Assembly: GCA_024278955.1 (NCBI GenBank)
Contig: JAJRSE010000025.1
Location: 48,395-112,394 of the forward strand
DNA length: 64,000 bases
Direction of reading: 5' to 3'
Source: Planctomycetota bacterium
GTDB taxonomy: Bacteria > Planctomycetota > Planctomycetia > Pirellulales > Lacipirellulaceae
Shown: positions 37,789 through 46,204 of the stretch, in pieces
Position numbering within the stretch: the first letter of the stretch is position 1
Layout: each line of letters opens with the position of its first letter
Made by a program: the position numbers and the translations under genes
The notes under the pieces: model-generated
What the model was told of the DNA's origin: nothing
The model's database searches: none
The model's input: the letters and a program-made list of their open reading frames with translations, nothing else

Positions 37789-38189
37789 GGCTTCGACATC
37801 CTCTTTCTGATTTTTCTGCTTCACGCTTTTAAGTCCCCTTGCTAGCAATCAATATGCGACTCGAAATCGGATAACTACTTCAACAACCCACCCTCCCGTA
37901 AAGTCAACCCAAACAGCCAGGGCCAGCAGGCAACCGTCGCAGCTTAACAGCATTGGGCGATTCACACCCGCGATATCTCTCACCGATTCGCCAATCCACA
38001 AAATCTCTACGCAAGCGAGAGCGGCAGAATACCGATCTTACCAGAGAAAGCGCCATTTGTTTGTGATTTTGGCGTTGGTAAATTTGGCCGGTGTCTGTTG
38101 AGAACAGGCAAACCCTCACCTACGATCCACCGCTGCTGATTATCGCTCGACCGGTACCAGTTTTTTCTTTGCGGGGGCAGGAGGTTTCG
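37789..38189. promoter_or_regulatory. Divergent promoter region
   Basis: About 400 bases between the M20 peptidase (-) and the 951-residue protein (+). It must hold both promoters. The right end carries an unusually strong ribosome site, AGGAGG at 38178-38183, six bases before the TTG start at 38190. No repeat or RNA gene was seen. Confidence 0.45.
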
Positions 38190-41045
38190 TTGAATCGATG
38201 GACATCCAAAAAACCCTTGTGGCCAATCTCGGTCGCCTTGGGCTGTTTATTCGTGTTGGCAGTAGCTGCCCCTAGCAGGTGGCACGACTATCGATCTCTT
38301 ACTCGCTCGACGGTTGAAGATCTCGCAGACCGCGAAATAGAGATCTCGCAACCTACGCAGAGCCCTACGCAGAGCATTGTCTCTCTCGAACCCATGCTCG
38401 ACGAACCCACGTTGTTTGTCGAACTTGTCGAAAAGCCGGAGCCCACTCTGCAAGAGTTCGATCTCGGCGTGCTCCTTCAAATGCGAGACTTGCTAAGGGG
38501 CTTCGTCGATCGCCTTCCGAATCAAGCCCAGCCCTCCGAAGCAGCTCTCCGAAAACCATTGCCGCAGGTTTCTAGCGAAAACGATCGCTTGGCCATGCTC
38601 GATACGAGCGACCGCCCAAGACTCGATCGCATTACCTCGCGAGTTCCCGACCTAGCACCCATCCCAAATCAAATAACTCCAAAAGCTGCCAAAAAAGACC
38701 GCTTTGCCGAGCTTCTCCTCGAAGCCGCTCGAAGATTTCAGGCAGGCGAAAAGAGCGAGCCACGACTCGCAACGCGACCGCCCGCGACCGCTACGCAACA
38801 AACCCCAACCCTTGCGCCTACGCTGGCACCAGTCCCTACGCTAGCACCCACTCCCACGTTAGCGCCAGTTCCCACGCTTGCAGCTGTCCCGACACTAGCC
38901 CCGGTCCCAACCTTGGCACCCGTTCCCACACTAGCCGCAGTTCCCACGCGAGCCGCTATTCCAACGCGAGCCTCTGCCCCGGTCGAAGGAAAGGCCACTC
39001 CGCCTATCATTCGCCATCGCCCGAATGTGCTTTTCGACGAACTCCATGCTCTGAGCGGCGTTCCCCAAGCCTCGCTCTGGGCCGAACAAGTTGCTAGCAG
39101 CTTACGACAACTCACCGACCAATCGCCGACTGCCGAGACCCGGACGGCAGACATACTCAATCAGCTACACCAGTCGGTCGCCGAAGGAAATTCCCAAGCT
39201 CCCAACCTATCCAACTATGCCGATCAACAAAATTGGCAACAAGCCATTCAATCGCTCGACCGGCGATTAGGAATTTGGCAAGTGCTGCTTGCGCCAGCAT
39301 CTTTGGAAACTTCGACAGCCGTCGAGCCAAGCATGATGCCACTATTGGCCGAAGTTGCCGCGCTGCTGGCAACCGAATCCAACGGCAACGACTGGCGCGA
39401 GTATCTCATGATCGACCGCATCGCTGCTGCTTCGAGCGAAGGGGCCAGCATCGATGCGAAAGGTCGCAACCGGCTTGCCCTCGAAATTCTCCGACGAATC
39501 GACGACCAGCGACTCACCACCGACCAGGTTAAGTTCCTCTCGACCCCGCCGATGCTCGACCTACAAAAACTCTTGCAGCCTTGGGCGGCTCAGTCGATCG
39601 ACCTCAACCGGCTCGCCGCGTTGGTCGAACGCTATGAGTCGGGACGAGAACACGGCTATGCGGTTGCCATCGCCCGCATTCAGCAACGGCTAAGCTGGTC
39701 TGGCAACTCCGACTGGCTGGCCCTGGCCGACCATCTCGACCGACACTACCGCAGCTCCAACATGCGTATTGCTCTCAGTAGCAAACTCCTCAACCGCATG
39801 ATTCCAAAACAAACCGCAACCGTCACGTCGGTTCAAGAAAGCATCGGTGGCGCAAAAGTCCGCGGCATGTCGCGAACCACGACCAACCTAAGTATCCGCC
39901 TGCAACCCGACCCCAACAGCTGGCACTTCGATCTCGAAGCCCGCGGCAAGGTCTACTCCAACACTCAGTCGCAAACTTGGCCCGCCCGAGTGCGTAATGC
40001 CGCAAGAATGTATTTCGATGCAAAAAAGACCATCGTCATCAACCACGAAGGCCTCAAAATTTCTCCTACTCAAGCAACTGCCAAAGGCCGCCACGACCTG
40101 ATCGGTGTCGATTCGCAACTCGATGGCGTTCCGCTGCTTGGTTCCTTGGTTCGAGAAATCGCTCGCAACAAAAACCGCAAAGCGCGTCCCAAGGCCATGT
40201 CGCAAGTCAAATCCAAAGTCGCCCAACAAGTGCGTACGCAAATGGATCGAGAGGCCGACCCCAAGTTTAGCAATTTGGAAAAAAAATTCCGCGACAATGT
40301 TTTGGCGCCCATGGGACAGCTTGCCTTGATCGCCGACCCCATGGCCATGTACACCACCCAGAACCGAGCCGTCATGCAGCTCCGCCTTGCCAACGAGGGA
40401 CAACTCGGCGCCCATACCCCGCGCCCGCTAGCCCCTGCCGATAGCTTCGCAAGCATCCAGTTGCACGAAACCGCTCTCAACAACGCCCTTGCCGGCCTCG
40501 AGCTGGAAGGTCGCCGAATGAAAATCGACGAACTCTTCCGCTTCCTTGCCAAGAAACTCGGTTACATCAATCCCGCGATTCCCGAGAATATGCCAACTCG
40601 CGCACTCATCGAATTCGCCACTCGCGACGCCCTCCTCGTCCACTGCGACGACGACCACCTGAATCTTATCCTCAATATCCGCGAACTGGCACATGGACGC
40701 GATAAAATCAAGAATTTCAAAGTCCACGTCCAATTCCAACCAACCCTCGAAGGACTCGACGTTCGCTTGATTCGCAATGGTTCGTTGCAGTTCTCTGGCC
40801 GTCGCCTCAAGACCGGCCCCCGCATCGTCTTGCACAGCATTATTGGAAAGCTCTTTCCCAAAGACCAAGAAGTCCGCGTCCTCGCAGGCGACTTGCGAAA
40901 CGATCCTCGCCTCGCCGGTCTGATGGTCACCCAGTTGGTCATCGACGACGGTTGGATCGGCCTCGCCCTCGGTCCGGCACATCCCGAGCGCACCGCTTGG
41001 CGATCTCCTACGACCAAGAAGTCGAAAAACTCCATCCTGCGGTAA
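38190..41045 (+). CDS. Large anchored protein with PTLAPV repeats, function unknown
   Basis: The start is the TTG at 38190, because AGGAGG lies 6 bases upstream and a membrane helix begins soon after (ISVALGCLFVLAVAA); the track start at 38091 has no ribosome site. The product has 951 residues. After the N-terminal anchor come a linker with Ser/Gln repeats, a Pro-rich tandem repeat (about 206-265, units PTLAPV/PTLAAV), then a long helical region (HALSGVPQASLWAEQVASSLRQL), and a C-terminal half of about 450 residues with conserved-looking segments (GVDSQLDGVPLLGSLVREIARNK, HFDLEARGKVYSNT). I do not recognise the family; I believe it is found in planctomycetes. The repeat probably acts as a spacer across the periplasm or wall. 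Confidence 0.75.
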   Translation: MNRWTSKKPLWPISVALGCLFVLAVAAPSRWHDYRSLTRSTVEDLADREIEISQPTQSPTQSIVSLEPMLDEPTLFVELVEKPEPTLQEFDLGVLLQMRDLLRGFVDRLPNQAQPSEAALRKPLPQVSSENDRLAMLDTSDRPRLDRITSRVPDLAPIPNQITPKAAKKDRFAELLLEAARRFQAGEKSEPRLATRPPATATQQTPTLAPTLAPVPTLAPTPTLAPVPTLAAVPTLAPVPTLAPVPTLAAVPTRAAIPTRASAPVEGKATPPIIRHRPNVLFDELHALSGVPQASLWAEQVASSLRQLTDQSPTAETRTADILNQLHQSVAEGNSQAPNLSNYADQQNWQQAIQSLDRRLGIWQVLLAPASLETSTAVEPSMMPLLAEVAALLATESNGNDWREYLMIDRIAAASSEGASIDAKGRNRLALEILRRIDDQRLTTDQVKFLSTPPMLDLQKLLQPWAAQSIDLNRLAALVERYESGREHGYAVAIARIQQRLSWSGNSDWLALADHLDRHYRSSNMRIALSSKLLNRMIPKQTATVTSVQESIGGAKVRGMSRTTTNLSIRLQPDPNSWHFDLEARGKVYSNTQSQTWPARVRNAARMYFDAKKTIVINHEGLKISPTQATAKGRHDLIGVDSQLDGVPLLGSLVREIARNKNRKARPKAMSQVKSKVAQQVRTQMDREADPKFSNLEKKFRDNVLAPMGQLALIADPMAMYTTQNRAVMQLRLANEGQLGAHTPRPLAPADSFASIQLHETALNNALAGLELEGRRMKIDELFRFLAKKLGYINPAIPENMPTRALIEFATRDALLVHCDDDHLNLILNIRELAHGRDKIKNFKVHVQFQPTLEGLDVRLIRNGSLQFSGRRLKTGPRIVLHSIIGKLFPKDQEVRVLAGDLRNDPRLAGLMVTQLVIDDGWIGLALGPAHPERTAWRSPTTKKSKNSILR
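38805..38990 (+). repeat. 18-bp tandem repeat coding for PTLAPV units
   Basis: About ten imperfect units of 18 bases (CC-ACG-CTA-GC-CC-GTT type) encode Pro-Thr-Leu-Ala-Pro/Ala-Val/Thr. Third positions vary freely while the amino acids are kept, so the repeat is maintained at protein level. The last units drift to PTRAAI and PTRASA. Confidence 0.85.
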
Positions 41046-41061
41046 AGCCAAGAGATCTCGC

Positions 41062-41089
41062 AAGCCCAGGGATTGCAATCCCTGGGCTT
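41062..41089. repeat. 28-bp palindrome, copy 1
   Basis: A perfect palindrome with the half-site AAGCCCAGGGATTG. It lies 16 bases after the stop of the 951-residue protein gene and just before the end of the convergent membrane protein gene. Copies 2 and 3 are at 55311 and 59510. It can form a 14-bp stem but has no T tract. Confidence 0.9.
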
Positions 41090-41099
41090 CTCGCCGCGT

Positions 41100-41471
41100 T
41101 CACGCCGAGAAAAAACTTGATCGGCGTAAGACCATTCTGACAAGCAAGGCCAACAACGTGGCTGCTGCGAAATGGTCGGCTAAGACAAAAACCCCAACGC
41201 GTCCCGTCGAGCCATTCACGGCCGCATGGGTTTGTGCTGCAACCGCCAAGCAGCCGAGCGACGCATAAACGGCCAGGCTAAGCACGCCCAACAGTTCTTG
41301 CCGAACAGGCCGCGCAAGCACGGCAACCATTGCGCCGTAGCCGATCAGCATGATCGCCGCGGCGATCGGAATTCCGGGCCAAGCCATCGCAGCAAACACA
41401 ACCGCCAATCCAGCAACAATCATCGCCGGGCCGTTGTTTACAAATTCATGCATCAGATCGCGTTGGGTCAT
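41100..41471 (-). CDS. Small integral membrane protein
   Basis: A 123-residue product from ATG 41471 (MTQRDLMHEFVNNGP). It has four hydrophobic segments: MIVAGLAVVFAAMAW, IPIAAAIMLIGYGAMVAVL, LLGVLSLAVYASLGCLAVAA and FVLADHFAAATLLALLVRMVL. No family is recognised. A short stop-proximal tail (RRSSFFSA) follows. It is convergent with the large repeat protein gene, with the palindrome between. Confidence 0.65.
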   Translation of the reverse strand: MTQRDLMHEFVNNGPAMIVAGLAVVFAAMAWPGIPIAAAIMLIGYGAMVAVLARPVRQELLGVLSLAVYASLGCLAVAAQTHAAVNGSTGRVGVFVLADHFAAATLLALLVRMVLRRSSFFSA

Positions 41472-41632
41472 CCCCCTATTCTGATTGCACCCTTCGGCTG
41501 CGCCTAGCACCGCAAATTTGCTACAATCAGCACCACGAGGCTATTTAGTCAACAAGAGCAACCCATGTCGCCGTCTCCGGTGACGTCCATACCCGTGAGG
41601 AAAGCTGGTCTACGTTTCCGCTGTGTCCGTAA

Positions 41633-42139
41633 TCAACCGTAAACGGGGAATTGCTCCACCGCAGCCTCTATGACTCGAACAAGTTGACGACCGCGCCCAG
41701 TATCAACGACTTGCCGCCACACACCGAAGTCGAATTTCGCTGGCACGTTTTTCGGTGTGTTTTGAGGCCAAGGATACTCCGGATTTGGGCCATCGTGTGC
41801 GAGAGCTGGTGCTAATCGCTCCAACTCGTAGACCAACGGCAACGCCGTACGAGTCCAGTTTTGGAAATCTTCAAATCGTCTAAATTTGAATGTATCAGCG
41901 ATTTGCTGACGTTGGGCTCGTGGCACTTGCAGCAGCAGTCGCATAAACAAGCCAAAACCAGCGTGGCTCTTTTTGGGTGGGGCACCTGATTGCCAGAAAT
42001 AAGCCTTGCTGATTTTCTCAGTGACCATTTGCAGGTAATGAAGTTGGTGGCATGGAGCGACGCCTTGACGACGAAGTAGAACCAACACCGCATGATCTGA
42101 TCGTGCCTGTTCCCACCAGCATTGTTGAAATTCGTTCAT
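41633..42139 (-). CDS. HEPN-like protein, second gene of a two-gene module
   Basis: A 168-residue protein from ATG 42139 (MNEFQQCWWEQARSDHAVL). The first half, EQARSDHAVLVLLRRQGVAPCHQLHYLQMVTEKISKAYFW, has the helical layout of HEPN domains, in which an Arg-x4-6-His motif can form an RNase site; no clean R-x4-H copy is visible here, so activity is uncertain. The second half (FKFRRFEDFQNWTRTALPLVYELERLAPAL, then KNVPAKFDFGVWRQVVDTGRGRQLVRVIEAAV) reads like a helical extension. Its start is one base after the stop of the upstream gene. A toxin role is inference from fold and gene order. Confidence 0.6.
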   Translation of the reverse strand: MNEFQQCWWEQARSDHAVLVLLRRQGVAPCHQLHYLQMVTEKISKAYFWQSGAPPKKSHAGFGLFMRLLLQVPRAQRQQIADTFKFRRFEDFQNWTRTALPLVYELERLAPALAHDGPNPEYPWPQNTPKNVPAKFDFGVWRQVVDTGRGRQLVRVIEAAVEQFPVYG

Positions 42140-42140
42140 T

Positions 42141-42473
42141 TCATTTTTTTGGGAAAGAAACGGCGTCATCGAACGACCAACCCGACGGTAACTCTAAGGA
42201 AGAGTCGCTGATCCGATCCCATTGGCTGGGCGTGACATCCAGCACAAACAGTTTGTGTTCAGATTCCATTCCGGTATCGACGCCAAAATCAATCGGTTCA
42301 AGCGCGTCGTCCCTTCGGTCAGCGACCAATTCGTTGATTTCGACAAACCGAATCTCTCGATCAGGGGCATTGGTCGGTAGGTAGTAAACCGAGCGAATTC
42401 CTGGATCGGTCTTTAGATGCTGTTTGGCGTACCAATGCGCCATTGAGTCCCTGTCAAATTGTACTGCAGACAT
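42141..42473 (-). CDS. Partner protein of the HEPN-like gene
   Basis: A 110-residue protein from ATG 42473 (MSAVQFDRDSMAHWYAKQHLKTD). It has an N-terminal helix and then a strand-rich part (GIRSVYYLPTNAPDREIRFVEINELV, GVDTGMESEHKLFVLDVTPSQWDRI). It lacks the GS-x10-DxD motif of the MNT nucleotidyltransferases that usually accompany HEPN proteins. I do not recognise the family. The stop TGA is one base before the next ATG, so translation of the pair is likely coupled. Confidence 0.6.
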   Translation of the reverse strand: MSAVQFDRDSMAHWYAKQHLKTDPGIRSVYYLPTNAPDREIRFVEINELVADRRDDALEPIDFGVDTGMESEHKLFVLDVTPSQWDRISDSSLELPSGWSFDDAVSFPKK

Positions 42474-42548
42474 GGTTGGCCTCGGCGGAGTGGGCAAGAG
42501 ATCAGAATGCTTGTATCGCAATGTGGTGGTGAAAAAGAGAGGAACATC

Positions 42549-44639
42549 TTACGCCTTATCCTTAGCTGAACCTGCCCCCGAATCGCTCTTCCCCTCGGCG
42601 ACATCCGCTCGCTTTGGCTCGGCATCGGTCCCCGGGACAATCAACGGGCTGGGCGAATTCTCTGCGATGATACGTTTCAGCTCTTCCGAATCGATCACCT
42701 CTTGCTCGATCAGCGCCAGCGAAGTTGCCTCAAGCGCTGCCCGACGCTTCGCCAGAATTCGGCGCACCCGGTCAAGCGCTTCGTCGACTATTCGTTTTAC
42801 TTCTTCGTCAATTTCGCGTGCCGTATGCTCGCTATGCGTCGCCATTTGTCCCATGTCGCCACCGGCAAGAAACGGGCTGCGATTGCTCGCTCGGAAATTC
42901 ACGCGGCCCAAACGGCTCATGCCAAAGTCCATGATCATGCTGCGAGCAATTTCGGTCGCACGCTCCAAGTCGTTCTGAGCACCCGACGAAATATCCTCGA
43001 ACACCATCTCCTCGGCCACGGTTCCGGCGAGCAACACTTGAATGCGACTTTCCAGCTCGCCTTGGGTCATCAGAAATCGATCCTGCTCAGGACGCTGCAT
43101 CGTGTAGCCAAGCGCCGCCAAACCTCGGGGAATAATCGACACTTTGTGTACCGGGTCGGTATTGGGTAGCGAACAGGCAACCAGCGCGTGGCCACTTTCG
43201 TGGTAAGCGACCCGCAGTTTCTCGTCGTCCTGCATGATCCGCTGCTTTTTCACCAGGCCGGCGCTGCTTCGCTCGACCGCTTCGTCGAATTCCTCGGTTC
43301 CGACCGTCTTCTTACCATTGCGAGCGGCTAGCAAGGCAGCTTCGTTGACGATATTCGCAAGGTCGGCGCCCACAAAACCGCTCGTGATTTGTGCGACATT
43401 TTTCACGTCGACATCCTCGCCAACGCGAATGTTCTTCATATGCACGTTCAGAATATCTTCTCGGCCCGCAACATCAGGACGATCGACCAACACGTGGCGA
43501 TCAAAACGCCCCGGGCGAAGCAGCGCCGGGTCGAGCGTCTCAGGCCGGTTGGTCGCCGCCATGACGATTACCCCGCTGTTCGAGCCAAAACCGTCCATCT
43601 CGACCAACAACGCATTGAGCGTCTGCTCTCGCTCGTCGTGGCCACCAATCTGGCCGCTGCCGCGAGTTTTGCCTAAGGCATCCAACTCGTCGATAAAGAT
43701 AATGCAAGGCGAACGCTGCTCGGCTTGCTGGAACATATCACGCACCCGCGCTGCACCCACGCCGACAAACATCTCGACAAAGTCGGAGCCACTCAAACTG
43801 TAAAACGGAACCTCTGCCTCGCAAGCTACGGCCTTGGCCAATAACGTTTTTCCCGTCCCGGGAGGGCCAACCAAGAGCACGCCCTTGGGAATCCGCCCCC
43901 CAAGTCGCTGGTAGCGATCGGGCGTCTTCAAAAAGTCGACCACCTCGCGAAGCTCGTCGACTGCTTCGTCGACGCCGGCGACCACGTCGAATGTGACGTC
44001 GATATCTTCCTGAGCGGCAAGTTTACCCCGACTACGACCAAACGCCATCGGCGAGCCTGCCCCGCCCATCCGGCGCAACATCACGATCATCAGAAGCAGC
44101 AACATGCCAAACAACATCAACGGCATCAGGTAGCCCAGCAGCGGGCTCGGCTGCCCCGCAATTTCAAATGGAATGCCAGCCGCTTTGAGCAAATCGTCAA
44201 GCGACTCTTCGTTATGATCGCGGTTCACAAGAAACGCGACCTTCTCAGATTGCCCAGACAACTCAACGCCCACAGCCTTCGACCCCTCATCGCCCAACAC
44301 GCCTGGGCGAACTTCGACTCGGGTAAGTTGGCCAACGACCTCATGGGTACCGATTTTGATATCGGTCGGTCCATTGATTTGGTACCACTTGGAAGGTTTG
44401 GTCGTCGTGTCCTCGACGATAATATAATTTTTGTCTGGGGTTTCCGATTCCGGATTGCTTACGGCGATCAACTTTTCCAGCTCGCTCCACTTGAGCTTCT
44501 GATGCGTCTTGCCACTCCAAACCGTTCCCACCAGCAACAGCAGCACCATCAGGCCCAGTACGTACCACACCAGATTGCTCGCCTGGGGAGCCGGCTTTTT
44601 CTCGGGTGAGTCCTTAGGCTTCTCTTTTGAATCTTCCAT
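42549..44639 (-). CDS. ftsH: ATP-dependent zinc metalloprotease FtsH
   Basis: A membrane AAA+ protease of 696 residues that degrades membrane and regulatory proteins. An unusually Lys/Pro-rich N-terminus ([15 protein letters not shown]) precedes the first membrane helix (about 23-43). A periplasmic domain of about 130 residues follows, then the second helix (about 170-187). The AAA domain has Walker A GPPGTGKT (about 257-264), FIDELDALG, the SRH with [26 protein letters not shown]. The zinc motif is HESGH (about 479), a variant of the usual HEAGH that keeps both His and the Glu. The C-terminus is acidic and Ala-rich. A single gene. Confidence 0.96.
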   Translation of the reverse strand: MEDSKEKPKDSPEKKPAPQASNLVWYVLGLMVLLLLVGTVWSGKTHQKLKWSELEKLIAVSNPESETPDKNYIIVEDTTTKPSKWYQINGPTDIKIGTHEVVGQLTRVEVRPGVLGDEGSKAVGVELSGQSEKVAFLVNRDHNEESLDDLLKAAGIPFEIAGQPSPLLGYLMPLMLFGMLLLLMIVMLRRMGGAGSPMAFGRSRGKLAAQEDIDVTFDVVAGVDEAVDELREVVDFLKTPDRYQRLGGRIPKGVLLVGPPGTGKTLLAKAVACEAEVPFYSLSGSDFVEMFVGVGAARVRDMFQQAEQRSPCIIFIDELDALGKTRGSGQIGGHDEREQTLNALLVEMDGFGSNSGVIVMAATNRPETLDPALLRPGRFDRHVLVDRPDVAGREDILNVHMKNIRVGEDVDVKNVAQITSGFVGADLANIVNEAALLAARNGKKTVGTEEFDEAVERSSAGLVKKQRIMQDDEKLRVAYHESGHALVACSLPNTDPVHKVSIIPRGLAALGYTMQRPEQDRFLMTQGELESRIQVLLAGTVAEEMVFEDISSGAQNDLERATEIARSMIMDFGMSRLGRVNFRASNRSPFLAGGDMGQMATHSEHTAREIDEEVKRIVDEALDRVRRILAKRRAALEATSLALIEQEVIDSEELKRIIAENSPSPLIVPGTDAEPKRADVAEGKSDSGAGSAKDKA

Positions 44640-45031
44640 AGTCTCTTATCTGCTAGAGAGGGGGTGCTTGATCGGCGTAGCGAGGAGGTCGCAACAGCAA
44701 ACCAGTTTTACTGTTTCGTCTTCAAGCCAAAAAAATGGCGTTGGCTCCAGGGATCCTTACCTTGAAGCCGTCTTACCCTTATCCTTACTACTCCATCCTA
44801 AGTCAGCCCCAGCAAAATGACAACGAATGCTCTCGATTTATCAGGGCTGCCGTATCGGTCGAGGCGGGTTGTCGCACCTTGCCAAGACCCCTAAAATAAG
44901 ACCTTCGGCGGCAAGTCGGGTCGCCAGTTGCCGCTTCTGGCATAGTCCACACTATCGTTACGCAACTCACGACCCGAAAGTGCGGATCAGTTTCGTAGCG
45001 TCAGCGACTGTTCGTCCCGAGCCCCCATCGC
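44640..45031. promoter_or_regulatory. Divergent promoter region between ftsH and dxr
   Basis: About 390 bases between divergent genes. It contains no ORF with protein character and no recognisable RNA. Promoters for ftsH (-) and the dxr-rseP unit (+) are expected. Confidence 0.4.
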
Positions 45032-46204
45032 ATGTGCTTTATGAATCTATCCTCCAAAATGATCGCCGTCCTGGGCTCGACAGGCAGCATCGGCACCAAT
45101 GCTCTGGAAGTGATTGAGGCCTCAGGCGGTCGCCTGCAGGCCATCGCTCTCTCGGCCCACTCCAAACTCGACCAACTTCTCGCCCAAGCCAAACGACACA
45201 AGCCTCGCTGGATAATCGCCACCGACCCCAAAGCCGCAAAAGCTTTCGATTGGTCGGCCCTCCCCTCCGAAACCGAGCTTCTGACGGGCCCCGCTGCCCT
45301 CGCCGAAGTCGTCGCCCGCGACGAGGTCGACCTTGTTCTTGCCGCAATCGTCGGCATCGCGGGTCTCGAAAGCACCTGGGCCGCTTTAGATCACAAGAAA
45401 ACCGTCGCCCTGGCGAATAAAGAGGCGTTGGTCGTCGCCGGCCCCCTGGTTACCCAACTAGCGGAACAGCGGCAGGCCTTGCTGCTGCCCGTCGACAGCG
45501 AGCATAGTGCGATCTTCCAGGCCCTCCAGGCAGGCAAGTCCTCGGAAGTCGATCGCCTGGTGCTCACTGCTAGCGGCGGGCCTTTCAAAGATTTTTCGCC
45601 GTTCCAACTCAAGCAAGTCACGGTGGCCGAGGCCCTGGAACACCCCGTTTGGGATATGGGCCCCAAAATTACCGTCGACTCGGCAACCATGATGAATAAA
45701 GCCCTTGAAATTATCGAAGCCCGCTGGCTCTTTGGCATCCCAGCCGACCAGATTTCGGTCGTGATCCACCCCCAGTCGATCGTCCACTCGATGGTCGAAT
45801 TTGTCGACGGGTCGGTGATCGCCCAACTCAGTCCTCCCGACATGCGGCTACCCATTCAATACGCCTTTTATTATCCCGATCGAGTTGCTGGCGTCGCCGA
45901 GCGGCTCGACTGGGATCGTGCTTTTTCGCTCGAATTTGAACCAGCCGACACCGACCAATTCCCGGCCCTCAAGCTGGGATTCGACTGTGCCGAGGCTGGA
46001 GGAACCGCTGGGGCCGTCCTCAATGCCGCCAACGAAGCTGCCGTTGGGGCTTTCCTAGCTGGTGAGTTACACTTTACCGAGATCGTTCCGGCTTGCCGGA
46101 GCGTCCTTGATTCCCATTCATTTGAAGCCCAACCCTCGCTCGATCAACTGATTGAGCTCGACCGTTGGGCTCGCCAGGAGATTTTAAGTTGGGTATGTCC
46201 TTGA
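45032..46204 (+). CDS. dxr: 1-deoxy-D-xylulose 5-phosphate reductoisomerase
   Basis: Dxr makes 2-C-methyl-D-erythritol 4-phosphate in the MEP isoprenoid pathway with NADPH and a divalent metal. The 390-residue product has VLGSTGSIGTNALEVI (NADPH site), ALANKEALVVAG, PVDSEHSAIFQAL (metal-binding Asp and Glu), LTASGGPF and MGPKITVDSATMMNKALEIIEA with the downstream HPQSIVHSMVEF. The start could be ATG 45032, 45041 or 45059; no ribosome site decides between them. The stop overlaps the start of rseP by 10 bases, so the two genes are coupled, a common arrangement. Confidence 0.96.
   Translation: MCFMNLSSKMIAVLGSTGSIGTNALEVIEASGGRLQAIALSAHSKLDQLLAQAKRHKPRWIIATDPKAAKAFDWSALPSETELLTGPAALAEVVARDEVDLVLAAIVGIAGLESTWAALDHKKTVALANKEALVVAGPLVTQLAEQRQALLLPVDSEHSAIFQALQAGKSSEVDRLVLTASGGPFKDFSPFQLKQVTVAEALEHPVWDMGPKITVDSATMMNKALEIIEARWLFGIPADQISVVIHPQSIVHSMVEFVDGSVIAQLSPPDMRLPIQYAFYYPDRVAGVAERLDWDRAFSLEFEPADTDQFPALKLGFDCAEAGGTAGAVLNAANEAAVGAFLAGELHFTEIVPACRSVLDSHSFEAQPSLDQLIELDRWARQEILSWVCP

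Noticed and set aside
41565-41642. 25-codon ORF ending in GLRFRCVRNQP, similar to the end of sulfatase-modifying-factor domains
   Set aside because: Too short and without the rest of the domain; it could be a relic but the evidence is a single motif.
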